A stretch of 47,175 bases of DNA, taken from contig NZ_JACJTD010000055.1 of the NCBI RefSeq assembly GCF_014698505.1, forward strand, positions 1 to 47,175. Reading direction: 5' to 3'. The position numbers and the translations under genes are program-made. This document shows positions 1 to 8,767 of this stretch, piece by piece (position 1 is the first letter of the stretch; each line of letters opens with the position of its first letter). The notes beneath the pieces are model-generated. The model was not told the origin of the DNA and searched no databases. It worked only from the letters and a program-made list of their open reading frames with translations. The stretch is from Nostoc foliaceum FACHB-393 (GTDB lineage: Bacteria > Cyanobacteriota > Cyanobacteriia > Cyanobacteriales > Nostocaceae).

Positions 1-52
1 AGCGACAGCGTAACGCACCAAAGCCTTAAGAATGGTGCGTTACGCTGTCGCT
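1..52. repeat. Perfect inverted repeat, intergenic
   Basis: Arms at 1-20 and 33-52 are perfect reverse complements (AGCGACAGCGTAACGCACCA and its complement) around a 12-nt loop, followed by a further AACGCACCCTACG. The same GCGTAACGCACCCTAC core recurs at 20602-20623, so this is a dispersed Nostoc intergenic repeat. The left arm begins at base 1, so the element may extend beyond the window. It lies downstream of murD and could form a strong hairpin. Confidence 0.8.
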
Positions 53-191
53 AACGCACCCTACGTATCTTTTCAAAAATCAAATACTAGTCCTATATAA
101 TATTTAAGTCTATCTGAATAATGCGATCGCACCGCACTTTTAGGTTACATAATTCATTCACTGTGTAACTGCAAGTCACACAATAAATGAA

Positions 192-1688
192 TTAAGGCAG
201 AGAAGATGAAAGAATCGAGTTGTATTGAAGCTTCTCTGCTTCCGCCCAAGCAAGGCACAACTGACGGAAATGATCGCCCCGCACCTCAAAATTCGGGTAC
301 TGGTCGAAACTAGCACAAGCCGGAGATAGTAACACTACAGGCGCTTGATACTCCTTGGCTATTTCCGCCGATCTGGAGACTGCCCTTTCCATAGTTTCCA
401 CGATGTGGTAGGAATAATACCCCACCTCTTGGAGACGTTGGGCGAATGCGGGTGCAGCAGAGCCAATCAATAACACAGCAGCAGCTTTGGTTTGTATTTG
501 TGCTAGCCAGCCAGTATCATCTCCTGCTTTGGCTTCCCCACCAGCAATTAAAATCGCTGGACTTTTTACAGATGCTAAACCAACTTCGGCAGCATCGTAG
601 TTGGTGGCTTTGCTATCGTTAATGAAATCAATACCTTCCCAAGTGCAGATATGCTCCAAACGATGAGCAACGCCAGGAAATTCAACAATAGCACGTGCGA
701 TCGCATCACGATTAATTCCCGCTAATCGTGCCGTTGCTACTGCCATCAAGAGATTTTGCTGGTTATGTTCTCCCACCATCCGCAAAGTAGATACTTTCAC
801 AATCGGTTCTGGTGCAGAGGTTGCACTTAATTTTTCCACAACCCAGTCGTCCTCGATGTAAAAGCCTTTTTCGCTAATCAGGAAATCTTTTCCTTTGACA
901 CTTGTCCAATAAGCATCAGGCCAAGCACTTAAACCTTGTTGCCTCAAGTAAGGATCATCGCCATTGAACACTTGCAACTCAGACTGATGCAATAGCTTGG
1001 CTTTGATGTTGTAATAGTTCTCTAAAGTCTTATGGCGACTAAGATGATCCGGTGTGAAAGTCGTCCAAACACCGATACGGGGTGCAAGAGAATTGGAAGA
1101 TTCTACTTGATAGCTGCTAACTTCCGCAATCACCCAATCAAGTGAAGAGTTAGGAGTTAGGAGTGAAGAATTATCAAATACCTCCCCTGCTCCCCCTGCT
1201 CCCTGCTCCCTGCTCCCTGCCCCTCTCCCCTTCCAAGACAGGGCAACATCACAAGTGGCGTAGCCAATGTTACCGCAGGCAGGTGCATTTAAACCCGCTG
1301 CTTGGAAAATGGCAGCAATTAAAGCTGTGGTAGTAGTTTTGCCGTTAGTGCCAGTAATTCCTACCCAAGGTAGCGATCGCAAATTTCGCCAAGCGAGTTC
1401 CATTTCCCCAATGGTTTCAATACCTAATTGGCGTGCCTTGATTAATACGGGAATATCCCAAGGCACGCCAGGACTAACGACTATTAATTGGGGTAAATTA
1501 GCACCATTCAATTCTAGGGATTGGCCTAGTTTCACGGTTATTTGATCGGCAGCGAGTTCTTGTTGTTGTTGTAGGAGGGTTTCGGAGGTATTGCTATCAC
1601 TTAGCTCCACCTCCCAACCTTCCCGTTTCAACAATCTCGCCGCAGCAACACCGGACTTTCCCAATCCAATTACAGTAGCTCTGGACAT
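192..1688 (-). CDS. murD: UDP-N-acetylmuramoyl-L-alanine--D-glutamate ligase (MurD)
   Basis: Cytoplasmic peptidoglycan ligase that adds D-glutamate to UDP-MurNAc-L-Ala using ATP. The N-terminal nucleotide-binding motif is GLGKSGVAAARLL (residues 8-20); the Mur ligase P-loop is GITGTNGKTTTTALIAA, followed by EVSSYQ, TPDHLSRH and the C-terminal-domain motif NDSKATNYDA. At 498 residues it is longer than the usual ~450. The excess lies at about residues 153-182, a Gly/Arg/Ser-rich stretch whose DNA is a typical intergenic repeat (see the repeat entry). The reading frame stays open and every core motif is present, so it is probably functional. The ATG is followed at once by the usual MurD N-terminus; no clear Shine-Dalgarno is seen. 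It lies 84 bp downstream of glyS on the same strand and could be read through from it. Confidence 0.96.
   Translation of the reverse strand: MSRATVIGLGKSGVAAARLLKREGWEVELSDSNTSETLLQQQQELAADQITVKLGQSLELNGANLPQLIVVSPGVPWDIPVLIKARQLGIETIGEMELAWRNLRSLPWVGITGTNGKTTTTALIAAIFQAAGLNAPACGNIGYATCDVALSWKGRGAGSREQGAGGAGEVFDNSSLLTPNSSLDWVIAEVSSYQVESSNSLAPRIGVWTTFTPDHLSRHKTLENYYNIKAKLLHQSELQVFNGDDPYLRQQGLSAWPDAYWTSVKGKDFLISEKGFYIEDDWVVEKLSATSAPEPIVKVSTLRMVGEHNQQNLLMAVATARLAGINRDAIARAIVEFPGVAHRLEHICTWEGIDFINDSKATNYDAAEVGLASVKSPAILIAGGEAKAGDDTGWLAQIQTKAAAVLLIGSAAPAFAQRLQEVGYYSYHIVETMERAVSRSAEIAKEYQAPVVLLSPACASFDQYPNFEVRGDHFRQLCLAWAEAEKLQYNSILSSSLP
1143..1230. repeat. Intergenic-type repeats inserted in frame inside murD
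   Basis: The plus strand reads GAGTTAGGAGTTAGGAGT and then runs of CCCTGCTCCCTGCTCC. Both are repeat types found between genes elsewhere in this window (28640-28830, 41390-41430, 45380-45415). Here they are translated on the minus strand as a low-complexity loop (GRGAGSREQGAGGAGE) between the P-loop region and the SSYQ motif of MurD. Its length preserves the frame. Confidence 0.8.
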
Positions 1689-1772
1689 AGATTGCAGCAG
1701 AGTGTCCCTGGTTAAGCACTCCCTATAGTAGCGTTTATTGGCAAAAATTACACAACTTTTTGTTGACCTACG

Positions 1773-3926
1773 CTACAGATTTTTGACGATCGCACCAAAG
1801 TCAGCTAAAACACGGGCATGATTGCGAACTAATCCAAGTAAGTGTAATCGATTACGTTTAACTTCTGGATTGGAGTCCATAACTAATACGCTATCTGGGC
1901 CATCAAAGAAGTTACTAACTGTCGGGGCAATTTTGGCTAGTGCTGCTACTAACAGTTGATAATTTCGTGTCTGCTGTGCTGCTTGAGTTTGTGGTACTGA
2001 TTCGATTAAGGCATTATACAAAGCTGTCTCAGAGGGCTTTTGGAATAATTCTGGACGGACTACGGATGTCGGTTCTAGCTGTTTTGTATCCAAATCACCT
2101 TGGGCGGCTAATCGTGTGGAACGGTTAACGGTTTCGTAGATGTTATCTAAGGTACTGTCGTTGCGGATTTGTTGTAAGTATAAGGCACGATCGCGGACAT
2201 CCAATAAATCCTTTAACGTCCGTTCTGTGTATTCTGGGTCATTTTCTCCCAAAACTGCATTTACCAAGTCGTAATCAATCTGTTTTTCTTCTTGTAGTAA
2301 AGTGCGGATGCGTTGTAAGAAGAACTCTTGTAATGCTGCGGTTAGAGATGCCTGATCTTTCCGATATTTCGCTGCAAAATCTGTGGCTATTTGTGCCAAT
2401 AAATCATCTAAATTGATCGGCAGATTATAAAACCAAGTAATTTTAACTACAGCATTAGCAGCACGACGCAAGGCGAAGGGATCAGACGAGCCAGAGGGAA
2501 TTAAACCTAAACCAAAGATACTCACCAAGGTATCTAATCTATCTGCTAAACCGACAATTTGACCTGTAAGGGTTTCGGGGAAATTATCACTGGCTCCTGT
2601 AGGCAAATAATGTTGGTAAATTGCCTTTGCGACTTCGGCATCTTCACCACTGGCTAAGGCATATTTTTCTCCCATGATGCCTTGCAATTCCGGGAATTCA
2701 TACACCATTTGGCTGACCAAATCTGCTTTACATAATAAAGCGGCACGTTGGACTTTTTGGCTTTGATCTTCCGCTAATTCTAATTGGGTGGTTATTCGCT
2801 CGGCAATCTTAACTACTCTATCTACCTTGGTACGCACCGAACCCAATTCTTCTTGGAAAGTGACTTTTTCTAACTGTGGTAAAAAGCTATCTATTGGTTT
2901 AGTTAAATCAGCTTCGTAGAAAAATCTCCCATCAGCTAATCTGGCACGAATTACCCTTTCATTACCGACGGCAACAATATCTGATTTTTTGGGATCAGCG
3001 TTAGAAATGGTGATGAAATTAGGTAATAATTCTTGCTCAGAACTATCTGGTTTGAATACAGGGAAATAACGCTGATGAGTAACCATGACTTCAGTAATTA
3101 CCTCAGTTGGTAATTCTAAAAATTCTGGTTCGAATTTACCAACAACTGTAGAAGGATATTCTACAAGGTTGGTTACTTCCTCTAATAAATCAGGGTAAAT
3201 TACTGTATACCCGCCTAAATTCTCTGCTACTGCCTTTACTTGCTCTTTGATAATATTTGCCCGTTCTTCTGGGTCAACAGTGACATAGGCAGGCTTGAGA
3301 GCGGTAACATAATCAGTAGCTTGAGCAATTGTCACAGGTTCAGGATGCAAGACGCGATGACCTTGAGAAATGCGATCGCTCTGAATCGTTTTAGAACCAT
3401 TTACTAATTCTAGAGGTAGCACTGTCTCATCTAACAAAGCTACCAGCCAGCGAATTGGTCGGGAAAACCTCGCATCTCCATCACCCCAACGCATCAACCG
3501 CTTACCTTCTAAACCCCAAATCCACTCTTGAACAAGTTCTGTCAAAATTCCCGCCACAGGACGGCCGGGAATTCTTTTTTGTACAAAGACAAATTCCCCT
3601 TTGTCAGTGGGGCGAAGGAACAGCGCATCCAATTCCACACCTTGCTTTTTGGCAAAGCCGATAGCAGCAGGAGTAGGCTGACCATCTTTAAAGGCGGCTT
3701 GGGCAGGGGGGCCTTTAATTTCTTCTTCTCGGTCTGCTTGCTGGGATGGTAGACCTTTAATCACTACCGCCAAACGCCGAGGAGTACCATACACCTGAAC
3801 ACTTTCGCCATTGATGCTGTTTGCTTCCAAACTTTGAGGAATGCGCTCTCGCCACTGTATTAAGGCATCACTGAGAAAGCTTGCAGGTAATTCTTCTGTA
3901 CCAACTTCTAATAGAAACGCAGGCAT
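1773..3926 (-). CDS. glyS: Glycine--tRNA ligase beta subunit
   Basis: Beta chain of the bacterial alpha2-beta2 glycyl-tRNA synthetase, which charges tRNA-Gly. The 717 residues match the family's usual ~700. The protein opens with MPAFLLEVGTEELPASFLSD, the family signature, and has the central MRWGDGDARFSRPIRWL block, VMVTHQRYFPVF, the HD-like segment around ALLCKADLVSQMVYEFPELQ, and the C-terminal FFDGPDSVLVMDSNPEVKRN-type anticodon-binding region. The alpha subunit gene (glyQ) is not in the window; separate locations are common in cyanobacteria. The start is fixed by the conserved N-terminus. Confidence 0.97.
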   Translation of the reverse strand: MPAFLLEVGTEELPASFLSDALIQWRERIPQSLEANSINGESVQVYGTPRRLAVVIKGLPSQQADREEEIKGPPAQAAFKDGQPTPAAIGFAKKQGVELDALFLRPTDKGEFVFVQKRIPGRPVAGILTELVQEWIWGLEGKRLMRWGDGDARFSRPIRWLVALLDETVLPLELVNGSKTIQSDRISQGHRVLHPEPVTIAQATDYVTALKPAYVTVDPEERANIIKEQVKAVAENLGGYTVIYPDLLEEVTNLVEYPSTVVGKFEPEFLELPTEVITEVMVTHQRYFPVFKPDSSEQELLPNFITISNADPKKSDIVAVGNERVIRARLADGRFFYEADLTKPIDSFLPQLEKVTFQEELGSVRTKVDRVVKIAERITTQLELAEDQSQKVQRAALLCKADLVSQMVYEFPELQGIMGEKYALASGEDAEVAKAIYQHYLPTGASDNFPETLTGQIVGLADRLDTLVSIFGLGLIPSGSSDPFALRRAANAVVKITWFYNLPINLDDLLAQIATDFAAKYRKDQASLTAALQEFFLQRIRTLLQEEKQIDYDLVNAVLGENDPEYTERTLKDLLDVRDRALYLQQIRNDSTLDNIYETVNRSTRLAAQGDLDTKQLEPTSVVRPELFQKPSETALYNALIESVPQTQAAQQTRNYQLLVAALAKIAPTVSNFFDGPDSVLVMDSNPEVKRNRLHLLGLVRNHARVLADFGAIVKNL

Positions 3927-3950
3927 AGGTCACTGTTTTCAACTTTGCGT

Positions 3951-4041
3951 AGCTCAACTTTATCAGTTATTATCAGGCGATCGCTCGTGATTTTTAGCTA
4001 ATAAACCTTGCTACATACATCAAAATGGATAAAGTTGAGCT
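3951..4041. repeat. Inverted repeat upstream of glyS
   Basis: AGCTCAACTTTATC (3951-3964) and GATAAAGTTGAGCT (4028-4041) are perfect 14-nt reverse complements, 63 bp apart. The segment between holds a GCGATCGC site. It sits immediately upstream of the glyS start and may overlap its promoter or leader. It could equally be the ends of a short non-autonomous element. No role can be assigned from sequence alone. Confidence 0.5.
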
Positions 4042-4228
4042 TAGATTTGTTAGATAGACTTGGCATTTTCTCTAAAAATTTAAAAAACAAGTTTTTCTCT
4101 GAATTGATTTATTACATTTGCCACTATACTTTTACGTAGTATTTACTTATACAGATTGATATCGTAAACTTCCTACTGCCTGATGTATTTATATTTGCAT
4201 CATGGCAATAAATTTTGGAGTTATGACA

Positions 4229-4539
4229 ATGAAAAATATTTTCGCCAAAATCGCTGCTACCACAGCAACCAGTCTTGCGTAGGCGTAGCCTTTGCTACGT
4301 TGGGTGTAGGTTCAACTTTGAAGACAAAGCAAGCCGATTGCTATAAATTAGGGCTTTCTAGTCAGAGCTTACCAAATTTACTAAATGTCTATTCTAGCCC
4401 TACTAGTTCAGTTAACTGGTGGGGCTATCATTCAACCTCATTGGTTCGCCATCAACACTATACGATGTGCCAGTTTAAAGGGCGGAATGCGGGTTATATG
4501 CACGAGCTTAAATATAATGCTACAATCCCCCAAGTGTAA
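4229..4539 (+). pseudogene. Broken gene for a small exported protein
   Basis: A good ribosome site (GGAG at 4217-4220) lies 8 bases before ATG 4229. That frame reads MKNIFAKIAATTATSLA, a typical signal-peptide start, and then hits TAG at 4280-4282 inside GCGTAGGCGTAGCC, a tandem hexamer like known Nostoc repeats. Skipping five bases (4280-4284) restores a frame that reads VAFATLGVGSTLKTKQA and runs to a stop at 4537-4539. Joined, this gives about 100 residues with a complete signal peptide and a Cys/Tyr/Trp-containing mature part. I infer a secreted protein gene disrupted by a repeat-type insertion. The mature domain is not recognised. Recoding is possible but less likely. Confidence 0.5.
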
Positions 4540-4986
4540 ATTTAGGCATTAGTTCAGAAACAACCAGGGCAAATATTGTCATGATTGCCAGAAACTAAAA
4601 CCTATGTCTATAAGAGGATGTTTTAAAAGGGTCTTTTACTCTCCTGGTGAGCACAGCAAAGCATTTCAGTACATAACTGAAACCTTATGTTTTCGTTGTA
4701 GTTAATCCAAGTCAGAACCAGAAAATTATGTCTTCTGGAACTTTTAAAACAACCACTAGAAACCCAAGCTATTTACACAATGTGATATTTTGATTGTTAG
4801 GTGATTTAATATAATAGAAAAACTCTCTTTTAAAAATCACTCAAATATTCATAAACAATGTTTAACGCAATGTTAATGAAACAAATTTACAAATTAAAAC
4901 AAGTAATAAAAGTAGCAGCCCCTACTGACTATTAAGGAATAAATCCGATGATCTCAGGCTGTCTTCAAAAAATTCACAAATAGCTC
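4540..4986. other. Intergenic region before the glycosyltransferase
   Basis: AT-rich spacer of about 450 bp with no convincing open frame. It presumably carries the promoter of the downstream glycosyltransferase. I see no clear promoter boxes, hairpin with a T-run, or ribosome site, and the gene start at 4987 has no Shine-Dalgarno. Confidence 0.4.
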
Positions 4987-6276
4987 ATGCACATTCTGAT
5001 TTATTCCTACAACTATCATCCAGAGCCGATTGGAATTGCTCCGTTAATGACTGAATTGGCAGAAGGACTAGTAAAGCGAGGTCATGAAGTGCGGGTGATT
5101 ACGGGAATGCCCAACTATCCTCAGCGCGAAATTTATGATGAGTATCGGGGTAAGTGGTACCTTACTGAACAAAGAAATGGTGTAACCATTCAACGAAGTT
5201 ACCTCCGAATTAAGTCTAAACCTAACCTCCTAGATCGGCTGTTACTGGAGTTAAGCTTTGTTTTCACGAGCTTACCCCAAGCCTTTAAAGGTGAACGTCC
5301 CGATGTGATTATCTTAACAGTTCCGCCTCTTTTAGGTACATTACCAGCAACAATATTTGGTTGGTTATACAACTGCCCAATAGTTCTAAATGTGCAAGAT
5401 ATTTTACCAGAAGCTGCCGTGCGTATCGGGCTTTTGAAGAACAAATGGATGATCCGAACTCTTGCAGCCCTAGAGAAATTTGCATATCGGACTGCACATA
5501 CTATTAGTGTAATCGCCGATGGGTTTCGTGAGAATTTAGTGAATAAGGGAGTACCTGTTAATAAAATCGTTTGTATTCCCAATTGGGTGAATGTAAATTT
5601 CATCCGCCCTTTACCGAAACAAAACAATTCCTGGATATCTAGCCATCAACTGGATGGGAAATTTGTAGTACTTTATTCGGGCAATATTGCTCTAACGCAA
5701 GGTTTAGAAACAGTAATAGAAGCAGCAGTTTACTTGCGCCATATTAGGGAGATTGTCTTTGTTATCGTTGGCGAATCAATAGCATTGCAAAGGTTGCAAG
5801 AATATTGTCTTTTAAATGGAGCAGATAATGTTTTGCTGCTACCGTTGCAGCCACGAGAAAAACTACCCGAAATGCTAGCAGCATCTGATGTAGGATTGAT
5901 TGTGCAAAAGCGCAATGTGATTTCGTTCAATATGCCTTCAAAAATACCACTGCTGTTGGCGAGTGGTCGCCCGATTGTGGGTTCAGTTCCCGCCACTGGT
6001 ACTGCTGCTAAAGCAATCAAACTCAGTGGTGGTGGGATAATTGTTGAGCCAGAATCACCCTCAGCAATGGCTACTGCGGTGCATGATTTATATGCTAATC
6101 CTACTCTAGGGGCGAGGCTAGGTAACGCAGGAAGACAGTTTGCCGAAGAAAACTATTCCTTAGAGCAAGCACTTAATCGGTATGAAGGGCTGCTTTCTCA
6201 TATTGTTGCTAACCGAAAATCAACTGTAGGTACTTTGTCGAAATTAAATTCCAAAAAATCAGTTGTGGATGGTTGA
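4987..6276 (+). CDS. WcaI-like family 4 glycosyltransferase
   Basis: Retaining GT-B glycosyltransferase, probably moving a sugar onto a lipid-linked exopolysaccharide or lipopolysaccharide intermediate at the cytoplasmic membrane face. The N-terminus HILIYSYNYHPEPIGIAPLM and the block TGMPNYPQREIYDEYRGKW are typical of WcaI (colanic acid) relatives. The DILPEAAVRIGLLKNKW segment and the GT4 C-terminal half (VVLYSGNIALTQGLETVIEA; ASDVGLIVQKRNVISFNMPSK; GRPIVGSVPATGTAAKAI; GGGIIVEPESPSAMATAV) are present. At 429 residues it has normal family length. It stands alone with no other sugar genes beside it, so donor and acceptor cannot be inferred. Confidence 0.9.
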   Translation: MHILIYSYNYHPEPIGIAPLMTELAEGLVKRGHEVRVITGMPNYPQREIYDEYRGKWYLTEQRNGVTIQRSYLRIKSKPNLLDRLLLELSFVFTSLPQAFKGERPDVIILTVPPLLGTLPATIFGWLYNCPIVLNVQDILPEAAVRIGLLKNKWMIRTLAALEKFAYRTAHTISVIADGFRENLVNKGVPVNKIVCIPNWVNVNFIRPLPKQNNSWISSHQLDGKFVVLYSGNIALTQGLETVIEAAVYLRHIREIVFVIVGESIALQRLQEYCLLNGADNVLLLPLQPREKLPEMLAASDVGLIVQKRNVISFNMPSKIPLLLASGRPIVGSVPATGTAAKAIKLSGGGIIVEPESPSAMATAVHDLYANPTLGARLGNAGRQFAEENYSLEQALNRYEGLLSHIVANRKSTVGTLSKLNSKKSVVDG

Positions 6277-6672
6277 AAAGGCCTGGAGACTGGGGATTTT
6301 TTGATAAAAATAGGATGCTCTCTTAATTAGCGAACATTAAGCGACTAGGAAGACAAAGCCATAATTAGAAAAAATTAAATCACCCAAATGGGTGAGTTAC
6401 AAATCAACCGATCGGGTGACCTAAGTGTAGGAAGTTGAGACTGCTCAAAAATAGGATTCTAGAGAACACTGATTGATTGCACATCATTCTTAGTGAGGAT
6501 AACTCTATGAAACTTTCAACCTTGCTTAATAAAGCTGAATTAACAGCATAGGTAGCCCGCCATTGGCATCGCTCCATAACCTTCTCTTCCCTAAGATCAG
6601 TATTCACTACGATTTAAGAGCGATAAACTCATCTGTAACTTGTACTAATCTCATCTTTTATGTGGTTATAAT
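6277..6672. other. Intergenic region with short repeats
   Basis: Holds a CACCCAAATGGGTGAG palindrome near 6381-6396 and a degenerate copy of the GCGTAGGCGTAGCCCGCC-type Nostoc repeat near 6550-6575 (TAGGTAGCCCGCCATTGGC). A 67-codon minus-strand frame at 6404-6607 has no family resemblance and I do not count it as a gene. Confidence 0.5.
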
Positions 6673-6780
6673 GCAAGCAAGCGCTTGCAAACACTTGTAG
6701 AAAACTTAGCATCAAGGACGGCACAAACTCGTGCACGCTTGATAAATGCAGCAACTGAGGTGTTTGCGACAGCAAGATAA
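6673..6780 (+). pseudogene. Remnant of a TetR-type regulator N-terminus
   Basis: Reading from 6673, the frame gives about 35 residues ending ARLINAATEVFATAR before TAA at 6778-6780. The pattern Arg-x-x-Leu-Ile-x-Ala-Ala-x-x-Val-Phe-Ala is that of helix 1 of TetR/AcrR repressors, normally followed by GYxxTT and the helix-turn-helix, which are missing here. There is no good start codon in frame. TetR genes often stand next to RND efflux operons like the one that follows, which supports reading this as a decayed local repressor. The match is short, so confidence is modest. Confidence 0.4.
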
Positions 6781-6988
6781 ACCGTGTTTTCTCTCTGAGC
6801 TAAAATCATGGGTTTCTACTGACTAAAAAAGTTTTATAAATTACACTTTAAAAAACTGATAGCAGTTAAATAATTTACAAAATAACCATAATGTGCTGAA
6901 GACTATTTGTTTGTTTTAGGTGCTAGACAACGTGAGCGATCGCCCAAATACCCAAATACATATTTGTCACCAACATCAAGAAAAAAGG

Positions 6989-7021
6989 GCTAAAAAATGA
7001 TCCAAACAATGCTTTTTTAGC
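6989..7021. promoter_or_regulatory. Inverted repeat upstream of the efflux operon
   Basis: GCTAAAAAA (6989-6997) and TTTTTTAGC (7013-7021) form a perfect 9-bp inverted repeat with a 15-nt spacer, ending 47 bp before the adaptor start codon. The position suits an operator or a leader hairpin. No protein can be named for it. Confidence 0.35.
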
Positions 7022-7068
7022 GAAGAGTAGATTGCCCAAGTCTAAATCCACAAGACAAGAAACCGAAG

Positions 7069-8652
7069 ATGTCCCATTCTGAGTTCCCTGATTCTCATCT
7101 GCCCGTTGAAATAGAACAGCCTACTGTTAATGATTCTAGTCAAGAGTCGCAACCATTGTTAGAGCGATCGCCTAAGCCACCTCAAAAGCGGCGTTGGCCC
7201 CTGCTGTTGGGAATCGTCCTATTAATTGCAGGTGTTGGTTTTGGTTGGCGCTGGTGGCAAACTAGTAATGCTAGCAATCCACCAGCGGGTGCTGGTGCAC
7301 CTGCTGGTCAACCTATAGCTTCCGTCAAGCTAGCAACCGTCCAAACTGAAACTGTGCAGGAAAGTTCGGAGTTTATTGGCTCCTTAGAGGCTCCACGTTC
7401 GGTAATCATCAAGCCACAGGTTGAAGGACGAGTAACGCAGATTTTCATCCAAGAGGGCAACCGTGTTCAACAAGGGCAAGTCATTCTTAGCCTGGAAAGT
7501 GATAATGTCCAAGCTCAATTATCACAAGCAAAAGCTGGACTAGAACAAGCTCAAGCACGTCTTGCTGAACTCAAAGCGGGCACGCGACAAGAAGAAATTG
7601 CCCAAGCTAGAGCGCAGTTAACCCAAGCCCAAGCTCGTTATAGAGATGCCCAATCGGGATCGCAACCAGAAGAAATTGCTCAGGCTGAGGCTCAAATTCA
7701 GTCAGCTAAATCTGATGTGGAACTAGCACAGTCACGAGCCAAGCGATACGCACAATTGAGAAAAGAGGGTGCAGTTTCCCAAGATACTTTAGAAGGATAT
7801 GTCAAAGAACAGGAAAGTGCTGAAGCTGCCCTTGTCGTAGCCCAGAAACGCCTAGACCAAGTTCGCAAAAGCAGAAATTCTAGTATCAATGAGCTAGCTG
7901 GTGCTCTGGAACAACAGAAACAAAACTTAAGGCAACTAGAAAATGGTTCCCGCCCAGAAGAAATTGCCCAGGCGCGATCGCAAGTAAGTCAAGCAGCTGC
8001 CCAAGTCCAAGCTGCTCAAGTCCAACTGCAATACACAAAAGTCCTAGCTCCTTTCACTGGCATTGTTGGTGATATTCCAACAAAGGTGGGAGATTATGTA
8101 GAAAAAGCAGACCAGCTCACTACATTAACTAGAAACGACTCTTTAGAACTGAATATTTCCGTTCCGCTAGAAGAAGCCAAAAATCTGCGCTTGGGATTAC
8201 CAGTGCAAATGCTGAACGCCCAAGGTCAACCCACAGCAAGGGGGAAGGTGAGTTTCATCTCTCCAAATGCCAGTTCCGATTCGCAGACAGTTTTAGTTAA
8301 AGCCAACTTTGGTAATTCTAGAAGTCAACTGATCAATCGCCAGACAGTGCAAACCAAAGTGATCTGGAACGAACGTCCAGGAATCTTAATTCCAGTTACA
8401 GCAGTATCTCGTTTGGGTGGGGAGACTTTTGTGTTTGTGGCTCAAGCGCCAGCAGAAAAGCCTAAACCTGGAGCACCATCTTTAGTGGCTCAACAAAAAC
8501 CTGTGAAATTGGGAGTTATTGAGGGGAATAATTATCAAGTTATCGACGGACTAAAGACTGGAGACAAAATAGTTGTTTCCGGTATTCTCAACCTAACTAA
8601 TGGCGCTCCTATCTCTCCTGCACCACAAGAAGTGGGTAGTCTAAAGCCTTAG
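7069..8652 (+). CDS. RND efflux periplasmic adaptor (membrane fusion protein)
   Basis: Adaptor linking an inner-membrane RND pump to an outer-membrane channel. A Pro-rich cytoplasmic start is followed by one membrane span at about residues 43-62 (PLLLGIVLLIAGVGFGWRWW). The lipoyl-like half-motif (GSLEAPRSVIIKPQVEGRV, QIFIQEGNRVQQGQVILSL) comes next, then a long Ala/Gln-rich coiled-coil hairpin, then LAPFTGIVGDIPTKVGDYV and beta-barrel segments. At 527 residues it is longer than E. coli AcrA (~400). The hairpin holds three spaced copies of an EEIAQA-type repeat (GTRQEEIAQARAQ, GSQPEEIAQAEAQ, GSRPEEIAQARSQ). It lies 115 bp upstream of the permease, almost surely one operon. No outer-membrane TolC gene is nearby. 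The substrate is unknown. Confidence 0.93.
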   Translation: MSHSEFPDSHLPVEIEQPTVNDSSQESQPLLERSPKPPQKRRWPLLLGIVLLIAGVGFGWRWWQTSNASNPPAGAGAPAGQPIASVKLATVQTETVQESSEFIGSLEAPRSVIIKPQVEGRVTQIFIQEGNRVQQGQVILSLESDNVQAQLSQAKAGLEQAQARLAELKAGTRQEEIAQARAQLTQAQARYRDAQSGSQPEEIAQAEAQIQSAKSDVELAQSRAKRYAQLRKEGAVSQDTLEGYVKEQESAEAALVVAQKRLDQVRKSRNSSINELAGALEQQKQNLRQLENGSRPEEIAQARSQVSQAAAQVQAAQVQLQYTKVLAPFTGIVGDIPTKVGDYVEKADQLTTLTRNDSLELNISVPLEEAKNLRLGLPVQMLNAQGQPTARGKVSFISPNASSDSQTVLVKANFGNSRSQLINRQTVQTKVIWNERPGILIPVTAVSRLGGETFVFVAQAPAEKPKPGAPSLVAQQKPVKLGVIEGNNYQVIDGLKTGDKIVVSGILNLTNGAPISPAPQEVGSLKP

Positions 8653-8767
8653 TTGAAGACGGGAGCAGGGGAGAATTGGGGACAAGGGGACTTGAGTGAG
8701 AAGTCTTTCCCATTGTCCCCAAGTCCTCTTTCCAATGCCAAATACCCAATCCCCAATTTTTTAAACT
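8653..8767. repeat. Short-repeat spacer between adaptor and permease genes
   Basis: The spacer is made of GGGGACAAGGGGACTTGAG followed by its near-complement CCCATTGTCCCCAAGTCC, then CCAAATACCCAATCCCC. This is the heptamer-type repeat seen again at 26950-27090. The two halves could pair into a long imperfect hairpin and might lower expression of the permease relative to the adaptor; that effect is inference. Confidence 0.7.

Noticed and set aside
4183..4222. Start of a 118-residue frame at 4183 as a real gene start
   Set aside because: The better start is ATG 4229 with GGAG 8 bases upstream in a different frame; the first ~33 residues of the 4183 frame are out-of-frame translation of the signal peptide.
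6404..6607. 67-residue minus-strand gene
   Set aside because: No ribosome site, no family resemblance, and it covers spacer repeats.
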